7,734 nucleotides of DNA from a bacterium (GTDB taxonomy: Bacteria; Verrucomicrobiota; Verrucomicrobiae; Limisphaerales; J093). Position 1 is the stretch's first letter. Each line of letters opens with the position of its first letter. The stretch is from positions 1 through 7,734 of the forward strand of contig JAKCAB010000354.1 in NCBI GenBank assembly GCA_021839785.1, read 5' to 3'. The translations under genes were made by a program, and so were the position numbers. Shown here piece by piece: positions 1-5,778 of the stretch. The notes beneath the pieces are model-generated. The model was not told where the DNA came from and did not search any database. It saw nothing but the letters and a program-made list of their open reading frames with translations.

Positions 1-234
1 GGACAATGCGCCCACCGCCAAGGCGGGCCGCAGTCTTGTACCACAGCACCCGGGTTTCATTCAACCGAAGGGTGGCTCGCTGGCCGGACGCTGCATTGAT
101 CCAAGTCATAGCTTTGGAAAGCTCCGCCAATGAGCGACCCACGCTGGCGGACCGTGCGACCCCGGCCTTGCGCCCTCCTCGGTCGCGCTGAAAACGCCGG
201 ACGCTTTCCGCAGAAGGGCGCGCGTCCGCCGTGT
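1..234 (-). other. Region without a recognised gene; open minus-strand frame running off the left edge
   Basis: I recognise no gene here. One minus-strand frame is open without a stop from position 235 to the window edge (78 codons) and overlaps the last bases of the permease gene. Possible starts in it are a GTG at 142 and an ATG at 109. From the ATG the translation begins MTWINAASGQRATLRLNETR and matches no family I know. A GGAG lies about 12 bases before the ATG, rather far for a ribosome binding site. An inverted repeat AGCTTT-GG-AAAGCT at 110-123 lies across the region just before that ATG. The stretch could be the 5' end of an unknown gene, a gene remnant or a dispersed intergenic repeat. 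In a GC-rich genome a 78-codon open frame can occur by chance, so confidence that it codes is low. Confidence 0.15.
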
Positions 235-990
235 CTATCTGCCGGTGAAAAGCAGTTTCACGGCGGCAATCCAAAGCACCACTGCCAGCGCCCGCCGGAA
301 GGCCACGGCGCTCCAGCGGCGCACGCCGAACTGGGTGCCCACAAAGGCCCCGAGCGTGCCCATCAACAGGCACGCCAGAAAGGCGGCTTGCGCGATCGCG
401 GCCTGCCGGCCCAAACCGACCAGGCCGGCGGCCGAGTTCACCACGATAAAGAGCGCCGAGATGCCTCCCGCTGTCTTGGCAGGGATCCCGCGCAGGAAGA
501 TCAGCAGCGGCGTCAGAAAGACGCCGCCGCCGATCCCGGTGATGCCGGCCAGCAGACCCAGCGCGCCGCCCGCCGCCAGGGCGAGCGGCAGGCGCGCGGG
601 CTTCGGAGGCGTCTCAGCCGGATCACGACGGCCCCAGCCGAGCATCCACCCGGCGCTTAGCAGTGTCAGACCGAGCGTGACGGCGGCGGGGCGGCCTTCG
701 AAGTGCAGGCGACTGCCGAGCCAGGCGAGGGGAACGGACGCGGCGGCCAACGGCGCGAAGACACGCCAGTCAAAAAATCCCGCGCGTTGGAACCGCCAGG
801 CGGCGATGGAAGCCACCGCGCAGTTGATCCAAAGGGCACCGGGCCGAGAAAACGCGGTTCCAACGCCCAGCAGGGCCATCACCGCCAGGTAACCCGTGGC
901 CCCGCCGTGGCCCACGGAGGAGTAGAGGAAGGCCACGGCGCCCACCGCTGCCAGGAGCACGGTGGTTTGAGCGGGCGACAACTCGATCAT
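235..990 (-). CDS. TauE/SafE family membrane permease (anion/sulfite exporter-like)
   Basis: This 251-residue, strongly hydrophobic protein fits the usual length of TauE/SafE permeases, inner-membrane proteins with two repeated halves that move organic sulfur anions such as sulfite or sulfoacetate. Both half-repeat signatures are visible: SSVGHGGATGYL at residues 24-35 and GITGIGGGVFLTPLL at 149-163. Hydrophobic stretches lie at about 9-23, 32-45, 51-65, 77-92, 103-118, 134-150, 173-195, 200-220 and 231-248. A polar, proline-rich link at about 119-133 joins the halves. The ATG start places the first helix directly after a short N-terminus; GGGG stands just before it but is too close to be a good Shine-Dalgarno site. 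The gene is 168 bp downstream of fabF on the same strand, and a hairpin lies between them, so it need not belong to the fab operon. The substrate cannot be read from the sequence, and no sulfonate or taurine genes are in view. Confidence 0.88.
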   Translation of the reverse strand: MIELSPAQTTVLLAAVGAVAFLYSSVGHGGATGYLAVMALLGVGTAFSRPGALWINCAVASIAAWRFQRAGFFDWRVFAPLAAASVPLAWLGSRLHFEGRPAAVTLGLTLLSAGWMLGWGRRDPAETPPKPARLPLALAAGGALGLLAGITGIGGGVFLTPLLIFLRGIPAKTAGGISALFIVVNSAAGLVGLGRQAAIAQAAFLACLLMGTLGAFVGTQFGVRRWSAVAFRRALAVVLWIAAVKLLFTGR

Positions 991-1078
991 CGCCCCAGAC
1001 TGTCACCCCGTCGCCTGCCTGTCATCGGCAAGCACGCGAACGCTGAATCCATGCGGCGACGCGAGCGACAGGCGAACA

Positions 1079-1113
1079 CCGGCCGGCCGGCTCTGGAGAG
1101 GCCAGCCAGGAGC
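1079..1113 (-). repeat. Palindrome and hairpin in the fabF-permease gap
   Basis: The 168-bp gap after fabF holds two adjoining inverted repeats. On the plus strand a perfect 12-base palindrome, CCGGCCGGCCGG, lies at 1079-1090. Next to it GCTCTGG (1090-1096) can pair with CCAGGAGC (1106-1113) if one base is bulged, with a 9-base loop. On the transcribed strand this hairpin begins 45 bases after the fabF stop codon. There is no T-run after it, so it is not a standard intrinsic terminator. It could slow or protect the 3' end of the fab transcript, or it may be only GC-rich sequence. A further 7-base repeat pair, TCGCCTG (1011-1017) and CAGGCGA (1069-1075), is weaker. I see no gene in 991-1158. 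Confidence 0.25.
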
Positions 1114-1158
1114 TGAAACGTGACCCGTGATTCGCCTTGGCAGCGGAGACGGCCGGGG

Positions 1159-2412
1159 CTAATCGACGAACTTTTTCGCCACCACGCAAGCGTTGTGGCC
1201 GCCGAAACCGAAGGAGTTGTTGACGATGACCTTGACCTCCCGTTCCTGCGCGGTATGCGGCACGTAATCGAGGTCGCACTGCGGGTCAGGTTCGTCGAGG
1301 TTCAGGGTGGGGGGGACAATTCCGGTTTGGAGCGCCTTGACGCATACCGTCATCTCCACCGCGCCCGCTGCGCCCAGCATGTGGCCGGTGGCGCCTTTGG
1401 TGGAGCTCACCGCCAGCTTCTTGGCATGGTTGCCAAACACGGTCTTGATGGCCTGGGTTTCGCAGACGTCGCCTTGCGGCGTGGAAGTGCCGTGGGCGTT
1501 GATGTAAGAAATGTCCTCCGGGCTTAATCCCGCGCTCCGCAAGGCCATCTTCATGCAGCGCGCCGCGCCTTCGCCATCCGGCGACGGCGCGGTCATGTGG
1601 TAGGCGTCGGCGGTATTGCCATAGCCGACCACCTCGCAATAAATCCGCGCGCCGCGGGCGCGGGCATGTTCGAGATCCTCGAGGACGATGACGCCCGCGC
1701 CTTCGCCCATGACAAAGCCATCGCGGCCGGCGTCGAAGGGACGGGAGGCGCGCTTGGGTTCCGCGTTGCGCGTGCTCATGGCCTTCATCGCACAAAAGCC
1801 GCCGATGCCTAACTGGGTGATGGTGGCCTCGGTGCCGCCGGCCAGCATCGCCTTGGCGTCGCCCATTTTGATCGTGCGCCAGGCTTCACCGATCGCATGG
1901 GAAGCGGTCGCGCAAGCCGAGCAAGTCGCCAGGTTGGGGCCGCGCAGGCGGTAGTACATCGAGAACAAGCCGGAGGCCATGTTCAGGATGAGCATCGGGA
2001 TCATGAACGGAGAAAGCCGACCAGGACCGCGACTGAGAAGGATTTTGTGCTGCTCCTCCGTCGTGTACAGGCCGCCGATGCCCGACCCGATGAAGACGCC
2101 GATTTCGTCGCGGTTCACGCGCTCCAAGTCCAAGCCGGAGTCCAGCAGCGCCTGGTGCGCCGCCCCGACGCCGAATTTGGTGTAACGATCGGTTCGCCGC
2201 TCGTCCTTGGGGGACGGAAAGGCCGGCACGGGATTGAAGTTCTTCACCTCGGCGGCGATCTGCGTGTCGTACGCGGTCGGATCGAACAGCGAGATGCGGT
2301 CGATGCCACACTGCCCCGCGATCAGGTTGTTCCAAAACGTGTTGACGTCGTGCCCGATCGGGGTCACGACGCCCATCCCGGTCACCACCACTCTGCGATC
2401 AGTCCAGCCCAT
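1159..2412 (-). CDS. fabF: 3-oxoacyl-[acyl-carrier-protein] synthase II (KAS II)
   Basis: FabF condenses malonyl-ACP with a growing acyl-ACP, releasing CO2 and lengthening the chain by two carbons in the cytosolic type II fatty acid pathway. The 417-residue length is normal for the family. The N-terminus VVVTGMGVVTPIG (residues 8-20) is typical. The Cys-His-His catalytic set is complete: Cys167 in SACATASHAIG, His307 in NAHGTST and His344 in KGATGHMLGAAG, with the conserved Lys339 just before. The glycine-rich FGFGGHN loop is at 401-407. An extra cysteine, Cys164, sits three residues before the nucleophile. The gene follows acpP after 64 bp, in the common fabD-fabG-acpP-fabF order. The start fits the family N-terminus, but no Shine-Dalgarno sequence precedes it. 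The leader instead consists of a GC stem and the run TTTGCTTT directly before ATG. The product could in principle be a FabB-like paralogue, but length and context favour FabF. Confidence 0.97.
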   Translation of the reverse strand: MGWTDRRVVVTGMGVVTPIGHDVNTFWNNLIAGQCGIDRISLFDPTAYDTQIAAEVKNFNPVPAFPSPKDERRTDRYTKFGVGAAHQALLDSGLDLERVNRDEIGVFIGSGIGGLYTTEEQHKILLSRGPGRLSPFMIPMLILNMASGLFSMYYRLRGPNLATCSACATASHAIGEAWRTIKMGDAKAMLAGGTEATITQLGIGGFCAMKAMSTRNAEPKRASRPFDAGRDGFVMGEGAGVIVLEDLEHARARGARIYCEVVGYGNTADAYHMTAPSPDGEGAARCMKMALRSAGLSPEDISYINAHGTSTPQGDVCETQAIKTVFGNHAKKLAVSSTKGATGHMLGAAGAVEMTVCVKALQTGIVPPTLNLDEPDPQCDLDYVPHTAQEREVKVIVNNSFGFGGHNACVVAKKFVD

Positions 2413-2458
2413 AAAGCAAAAGGGCAGCGCGCTGCTGTCCGCCAGCCGTGGCTGCCCT
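2413..2458 (-). terminator. Candidate intrinsic terminator or attenuator between acpP and fabF
   Basis: Read on the transcribed strand, AGGGCAGC (2458-2451) is followed 22 bases later by its exact complement GCTGCCCT (2428-2421). TTTGCTTT then runs directly into the fabF ATG. A GC stem followed by a T-rich run is the layout of an intrinsic terminator, though the loop is long and the T-run is broken by GC. The downstream arm is also part of a perfect 12-base palindrome, GCAGCGCGCTGC (2424-2435), so two mutually exclusive folds are possible. The element starts 18 bases after the acpP stop codon. It could end most acpP transcripts while letting some pass into fabF, or mask the fabF start region. 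This is inference from the sequence, and the function is untested. Confidence 0.4.
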
Positions 2459-2476
2459 GAAAACGTCGCCTGGCGA

Positions 2477-2725
2477 TTACTTCTGTTGAAGTTCCTCGAT
2501 GTACTTGGTCACATCGCCGACGGTGGTGAGCTTCTCGGCTTCCTCGTCGGGGATTTCGTTGCCGAACTCCTCTTCGAGGGCCATGACCAGCTCCACGACA
2601 TCCAGCGAGTCCGCACCCAAGTCCTCGATGAACTTGGCCTCGGGCGTGACCTGCTCCGGCTTGACGCCCAATTGCTCCACGACGATGTCGCGTACTTTTT
2701 GTTCTACCGTTTTTTCTGCTGCCAT
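2477..2725 (-). CDS. acpP: Acyl carrier protein
   Basis: This 82-residue acidic protein carries acyl intermediates as thioesters on a 4'-phosphopantetheine arm and delivers them to FabD, FabF, FabG and the other fatty acid enzymes. The attachment site is Ser40 in the [20 protein letters not shown] motif (residues 35-54). The helix I sequence [15 protein letters not shown] and the helix III/IV region [22 protein letters not shown] are typical. Length is close to the usual 77-80. It lies between fabG (102 bp upstream) and fabF (64 bp downstream). It differs from its neighbours in having a clear Shine-Dalgarno sequence, a candidate promoter directly upstream and a terminator-like stem directly downstream. 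This suggests that it is expressed above the other fab genes, as ACP abundance normally requires. Confidence 0.98.
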   Translation of the reverse strand: MAAEKTVEQKVRDIVVEQLGVKPEQVTPEAKFIEDLGADSLDVVELVMALEEEFGNEIPDEEAEKLTTVGDVTKYIEELQQK

Positions 2726-2730
2726 GTTGT

Positions 2731-2734
2731 CTCC
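2731..2734 (-). promoter_or_regulatory. Shine-Dalgarno sequence of acpP
   Basis: GGAG on the transcribed strand stands five bases before the acpP ATG, in the context CCGGAGACAACATG. It supports the MAAEKTVEQ start. It is worth listing because none of the other five complete genes in the window shows a comparable match at the normal distance. Confidence 0.7.
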
Positions 2735-2752
2735 GGTTACGTGTTGCGCGTG

Positions 2753-2781
2753 TGTCTATGCAACGAGCCACAGGGCGTCAA
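2753..2781 (-). promoter_or_regulatory. Candidate sigma70-type promoter for acpP
   Basis: In the 102-bp fabG-acpP gap the transcribed strand has TTGACG (2781-2776), five of six matches to the -35 consensus. After exactly 17 bases comes TAGACA (2758-2753), three of six matches to the -10 consensus. Transcription would start near 2745, giving a leader of about 20 bases that contains the GGAG site. The -35 box and spacing are good and the -10 box is weak. The expected result is a short acpP transcript separate from read-through out of fabG. I see no operator motif that I can name beside it. Confidence 0.4.
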
Positions 2782-2827
2782 GCCCCGATTGGTTTCGGTT
2801 CGGCGCGCGAGCCGCGCGACCCCTGCT

Positions 2828-3571
2828 TTACATCACCATGCCACCGTCCACTACCAGCACCTGGCCCGTGATGTAGCGTGCCGCGGGGCTGGCGAGGAAC
2901 AACGCCGCCTGGGCAATGTCCTCTGCCTGGCCGAACGTGCCGAGCGGAATCTGCTTCAAAATCGTGGCCTTCAGTTCGTCGCTCAACGCGCCCGTCATGT
3001 CGGTCTCGATGAACCCCGGCGCCAGCGCGTTGACCGTGATGCCGCGCGAGGCCACCTCGCGCGCCACCGACTTGGTGAAGCCGATCAGCGCCGCCTTGCT
3101 CGCCGCATAGTTGCACTGGCCGGCGTTGCCCATCAAGCCGATCACGGAGGCGACGTTGATGATGCGACCGGCGCGCTGCTTGATGAACGTGCGAGCCAAC
3201 GCGCGGGTCAGCAGAAAGGCGCCTTTCAGATTGGTGTTCAGTACGGCGTCCCAATCCTCGTCGCTCATCCGCATCAACAGCCCGTCGCGGGTAATGCCCG
3301 CGTTGTTGACGAGGATGTCCACCCGGCCGGCTTCTTCGAGAATCCGCGTGGCGGTGGCCGTTACCGCGTTCGCGTCCGCCACGTCCAGCGCGTGCGCCCA
3401 GGCGCGGCGGCCAAGGGCGGTGACTTCGGTGGCGGCCTTTTCCGCGTTGGCCGCGGTGCGCGAAATGCACACCACATCGGCGCCGGCGCTGGCGAATTTC
3501 AGCGCGATGGCGTGGCCGATGCCGCGGCCCGCGCCGGTGACCACGGCAATCTGATTGGCGAGTTCGTTCAT
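2828..3571 (-). CDS. fabG: 3-oxoacyl-[acyl-carrier-protein] reductase
   Basis: FabG reduces 3-ketoacyl-ACP to 3-hydroxyacyl-ACP with NADPH, the first reductive step of each elongation round. The 247-residue protein is a classical short-chain dehydrogenase. It has the cofactor-binding TGAGRGIG at residues 12-19, the NNAG motif at 89-92, and the catalytic set Asn114, Ser142, Tyr155 and Lys159 (YAASK). The substrate-side loop is NALAPGFIETDMT (181-193), and the C-terminus ends in GQVLVVDGGMVM. The frame stays open upstream to 3787, but the ATG at 3571 gives the normal family N-terminus MNELANQIAVVTG, and the longer version would overlap fabD by 181 bases. No Shine-Dalgarno sequence precedes this ATG. 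The gene begins 35 bp after fabD, so the two are probably co-transcribed. FabG paralogues are common in SDR-rich genomes, but the position between fabD and acpP makes this the fatty acid enzyme. Confidence 0.97.
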   Translation of the reverse strand: MNELANQIAVVTGAGRGIGHAIALKFASAGADVVCISRTAANAEKAATEVTALGRRAWAHALDVADANAVTATATRILEEAGRVDILVNNAGITRDGLLMRMSDEDWDAVLNTNLKGAFLLTRALARTFIKQRAGRIINVASVIGLMGNAGQCNYAASKAALIGFTKSVAREVASRGITVNALAPGFIETDMTGALSDELKATILKQIPLGTFGQAEDIAQAALFLASPAARYITGQVLVVDGGMVM

Positions 3572-3606
3572 GGTTTTGGCTTGGTTTAACGGGAGTCGGT
3601 GCCGGT

Positions 3607-4545
3607 TCAAGCGGGTTGCGCGGTGAGCGCCTGCGCGGTCGCTTCCAGGCTGGCCACGTCGGCGACGTTCAGCATCGTAGCTGACTTGTCGATGCGCTTC
3701 AGAAATCCCGTCAGCGCCGTGCCCGGGCCAAGTTCGATGAAGCGGGTGAAGCCTTGCGCGAGCAAATAACGGATCGAGGCCTCCCACCGCACCGAGGACG
3801 TGACTTGCTCAACCAGCCGACGGTGAATTTCCGCGGGCGCACCGTGCGGTTCGGCGATGACGTTCGAAATGACGGGCACGGCGGGCGCGGACAACGTGAC
3901 CGCCGCCAGCGCCGCGTCCAGCCGGGGTTGCGCGCCGGCCATGAGCTGCGAGTGGTAGGCGCCGGCAACCGCCAGGGGCAGCGCGCGTTTGGCGCCGCGC
4001 GCCTTGGCCAGTTCGCACGCCTTGGCGATGCGCGTGGCTTCACCGGAAATCACGAGTTGGCCGGGGCAGTTGAGATTGGCCAGTTCCACGCCGGCTTCGG
4101 CGCAGACTTCGCGGGTCGGGCCTTCGTCGAGGCCGATGATCGCGGCCATGCCGCCGCGGGTGGCGTCGCAGGCTTCCTGCATGAACAGCCCGCGCTGCCG
4201 CACCAGCCGCAAGCCGTCCTCGAAGGTAAAAACTCCGGCCGCGGCCAACGCCGTGAATTCACCGAGCGATAAACCGGCGGTCGCCTGGAACGCGAGTCCC
4301 GGCACGCGCGCCTTGAGTTGTTCAAAGGCGACCCAGCTTACCAGGTAAATGCCGGGTTGGGCGTGTTCGGTTTTGGTCAGTTCGGCTTCCGGGCCGTCGA
4401 AGCAGATCGCGGCGAGGTCGTAGCCGAGCGCGGCGTTGGCGCGCGCGAACCACGCCCGCGCCTCCGGCGAGGCTTCGGCCAAATCCCGGCCCATGCCCAC
4501 CACCTGGGCGCCTTGTCCGGCGAACAACAATGCAGTCTTCAGCAT
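3607..4545 (-). CDS. fabD: Malonyl-CoA:ACP transacylase (MCAT)
   Basis: FabD moves malonate from malonyl-CoA to the phosphopantetheine of AcpP, supplying the extender unit to FabF. The 312-residue length is normal. The GQGAQ oxyanion loop is at residues 10-14, the nucleophile is Ser93 in AGLSLGEFTAL, the malonate-binding arginine is Arg118 in RLVRQRGLFMQ, and the catalytic His198 is in AGAYHSQLM. GPGTALTGFLKRI (273-285) is the typical C-terminal motif. The usual GHSLGE box reads GLSLGE here, with leucine in place of histidine next to the catalytic serine. I chose the ATG at 4545 because MLKTALLFAGQG is the family N-terminus; an upstream ATG at 4572 would only add nine unconserved residues. 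No Shine-Dalgarno sequence is present. It is the first gene of the fab cluster. No fabH or plsX precedes it; instead there is a 259-bp gap rich in inverted repeats. Confidence 0.96.
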   Translation of the reverse strand: MLKTALLFAGQGAQVVGMGRDLAEASPEARAWFARANAALGYDLAAICFDGPEAELTKTEHAQPGIYLVSWVAFEQLKARVPGLAFQATAGLSLGEFTALAAAGVFTFEDGLRLVRQRGLFMQEACDATRGGMAAIIGLDEGPTREVCAEAGVELANLNCPGQLVISGEATRIAKACELAKARGAKRALPLAVAGAYHSQLMAGAQPRLDAALAAVTLSAPAVPVISNVIAEPHGAPAEIHRRLVEQVTSSVRWEASIRYLLAQGFTRFIELGPGTALTGFLKRIDKSATMLNVADVASLEATAQALTAQPA

Positions 4546-4613
4546 AAAGGCGCGGAGACTTAACACGCACACCGGGTGCGATGAAAGCGCAGAGTGCGGC
4601 GGGCACCAACCGG

Positions 4614-4669
4614 GCGCGTCCCAGTTTTTGGCGCGTGATCGTTCCGGTCGCAGCCACTGGGGGACGCGC
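4614..4669 (-). promoter_or_regulatory. 12-bp-arm inverted repeat in the fabD leader region
   Basis: On the plus strand GCGCGTCCCAGT (4614-4625) is mirrored by ACTGGGGGACGCGC (4656-4669). All 12 bases pair if two G residues are bulged, around a 30-base spacer. GGCGCGT also occurs twice as a direct repeat 17 bases apart (4613-4619 and 4630-4636). The element lies 69-124 bases upstream of the fabD start codon. As RNA it would form a stable long-arm stem in a fabD leader; as DNA it could be an operator. I cannot tie it to a known fatty acid regulator such as FapR, FadR or FabT. No convincing promoter boxes are visible in 4546-4804. Part of the region may also belong to a dispersed repeat. Confidence 0.35.
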
Positions 4670-4739
4670 TAACAAATAGGTCCACGGACTTCGGTTCGCC
4701 CCAAGCTCTGCGACCCTCGCAACTCCGAGTTCGGGGGCG

Positions 4740-4790
4740 GCGCGGGTTAGACAACCGCGCTCCTGCCGGGCAGTGAAAACTTCACCCGGC
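4740..4790. repeat. Two tandem hairpins after larE
   Basis: Two GC-rich inverted repeats stand side by side just after the larE stop codon. GCCGGG (4765-4770) with TGAA (4774-4777) pairs with TTCA and CCCGGC (4781-4790), leaving a CAG bulge and a three-base loop. GCGCGGGTT (4740-4748) pairs with AACCGCGC (4753-4760) with one bulged G and an AGAC loop. Neither is followed by a T-run on either strand, so they are not classical intrinsic terminators. They may still mark the 3' end of the larE transcript. A small palindrome, AACTC-C-GAGTT, lies at 4721-4731. Confidence 0.3.
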
Positions 4791-4804
4791 GGGTAAACGC
4801 TGCG

Positions 4805-5656
4805 TCAGGCCACTTGGGGTTTTGACGGACGGAATGTGAGCGGAGCGGAAAACTCGTTCAGGCTGCCACGGCGGTAGCCTTGGAGGTCGAGCGTTACGTG
4901 GGCGTAGCCGACGCGTTTGAGCGCGTCCGCCACCCGCTGGGCCACGCCGTTCGCCAGGAATTTCCCAAGTTCGCCCGGGCCGACTTCGATCCGCGCCAGG
5001 CTGGCCTGTTTCAACTCGTGATGGCGCACGCGGACGTCGTAGAAACCCAGGTCGCGCAACGCATATTCGGCCTGCTCGATCATTTGCAGCTTGGCCGGTG
5101 TGACAGCCTCGCCGTAAGGGATGCGGGAACTCAGGCAGGCCATTTGCGGTTTGTCCGCCGTGGGCAGCCCAAGGTGCGCCGAGAGTTCGCGAATGTCGGT
5201 TTTGGTCAGGCCGGCTTCTTTGAGCGGCGCGCGGACCTGGAACTCCGCCGCCGCCTGCGCGCCCGGACGATGGTCGCCGATGTCGCTGGCATTTTCGCCG
5301 TAAGCGATGACCGCGAAACCCTCGGATTTGGCGAGCGGCGCCAGCTCCGTGAACAGCTCGTGCTTGCAGAAGTAACAGCGGTTTTGCGGATTGGCGAGGT
5401 AGTCCGCGTTTTCGAACTCGCGGGTGCGCACCACGCGGACGGGGAAGCCGTGCCGGCGGCCGAGTTCCAGCGCCTCGGCCAGTTCGCGTCGCGGCAGGCT
5501 CGGCGAATCCGCAATCGCCGCCAGGGCGCGCGGTCCGAGCGTTTGGTGTGCCACGAACGCCAGAAACACCGAATCCACACCGCCCGAATAGGCCACCAGG
5601 CAGGAGCCGTATTCCCGTAACCGCGCGCGAAGCGTGTCGAGCTTAGTCAAATCCAC
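4805..5656 (-). CDS. larE: LarE-type ATP-dependent pyridinium-dithioacid sulfur transferase
   Basis: LarE inserts sulfur into the pyridinium dicarboxylate precursor of the nickel-pincer nucleotide, the cofactor of LarA lactate racemase and related racemases/epimerases. The protein has 283 residues, the normal family length. It has the PP-loop SGGVDS at residues 24-29, NRCYFCKHELF (92-102), the GENASDIGDHRPG segment (120-132), PLKEAGLTKTDIREL (144-158) and KPQMACLSSRIPYG (169-182). Cys174 corresponds to the cysteine that gives up its sulfur in Lactobacillus LarE. Cys94 and Cys97 add the CxxC pair seen in family members thought to bind an iron-sulfur cluster. The start is GTG, chosen because it gives the family N-terminus shortly before the PP-loop; no Shine-Dalgarno site is present, and a TTG two codons on is an alternative. 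The gene follows secA after 122 bp. No larA, larB or larC is in the window, so its partners are elsewhere or it serves another sulfur transfer reaction. Confidence 0.88.
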   Translation of the reverse strand: MDLTKLDTLRARLREYGSCLVAYSGGVDSVFLAFVAHQTLGPRALAAIADSPSLPRRELAEALELGRRHGFPVRVVRTREFENADYLANPQNRCYFCKHELFTELAPLAKSEGFAVIAYGENASDIGDHRPGAQAAAEFQVRAPLKEAGLTKTDIRELSAHLGLPTADKPQMACLSSRIPYGEAVTPAKLQMIEQAEYALRDLGFYDVRVRHHELKQASLARIEVGPGELGKFLANGVAQRVADALKRVGYAHVTLDLQGYRRGSLNEFSAPLTFRPSKPQVA

Positions 5657-5778
5657 AGGATCAAATTGCCATGGGCAACCGGGGTTGTCGAGCCGGCTAC
5701 CCTTGATTCAGTCCGTGAAGAGGCCAGTTCGGACGGTCGTTCTCCGTAGCCGCAGCGGCGATGAGCGGTGCAGGGCGG

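Noticed and set aside
2207..3589. 460-codon open frame on the plus strand across acpP and fabG
   Set aside because: It lies antisense to three well-identified genes and their gaps. The translation is rich in Arg, Gly and His with no family motifs, as expected from the reverse frame of GC-rich coding DNA.
3572..3787. N-terminal extension of fabG to 3787
   Set aside because: The extra 72 residues are unlike any FabG, overlap the end of fabD, and precede the conserved N-terminus at the 3571 ATG.
4560..4754. 64-codon minus-strand open frame in the larE-fabD gap
   Set aside because: It is Arg-rich without a recognisable domain and runs through the inverted repeats. A ribosomal protein such as L32 (rpmF), often found near fab genes, was considered, but no zinc cysteines or L32 motif are present.
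4560..4804. Possible tRNA or other stable RNA gene in the larE-fabD gap
   Set aside because: I looked for a T-arm GTTCGA-type motif with matching acceptor and anticodon stems and could not assemble a cloverleaf. The hairpins are better described as separate inverted repeats.
4880..5620. 246-codon plus-strand open frame antisense to larE
   Set aside because: The larE frame carries all conserved motifs; this frame has none and has the composition of a shadow.
235..5656. A linked sulfur-metabolism system joining larE and the TauE/SafE permease
   Set aside because: The two genes are separated by the whole fab cluster and several structured gaps, and nothing in the sequence links their substrates.
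5657..5778. Terminator or promoter in the secA-larE gap
   Set aside because: Only short palindromes occur (AGCCGGCT at 5691-5698; CAACC-GG-GGTTG at 5676-5687), with no T-run and no convincing -35/-10 pair.
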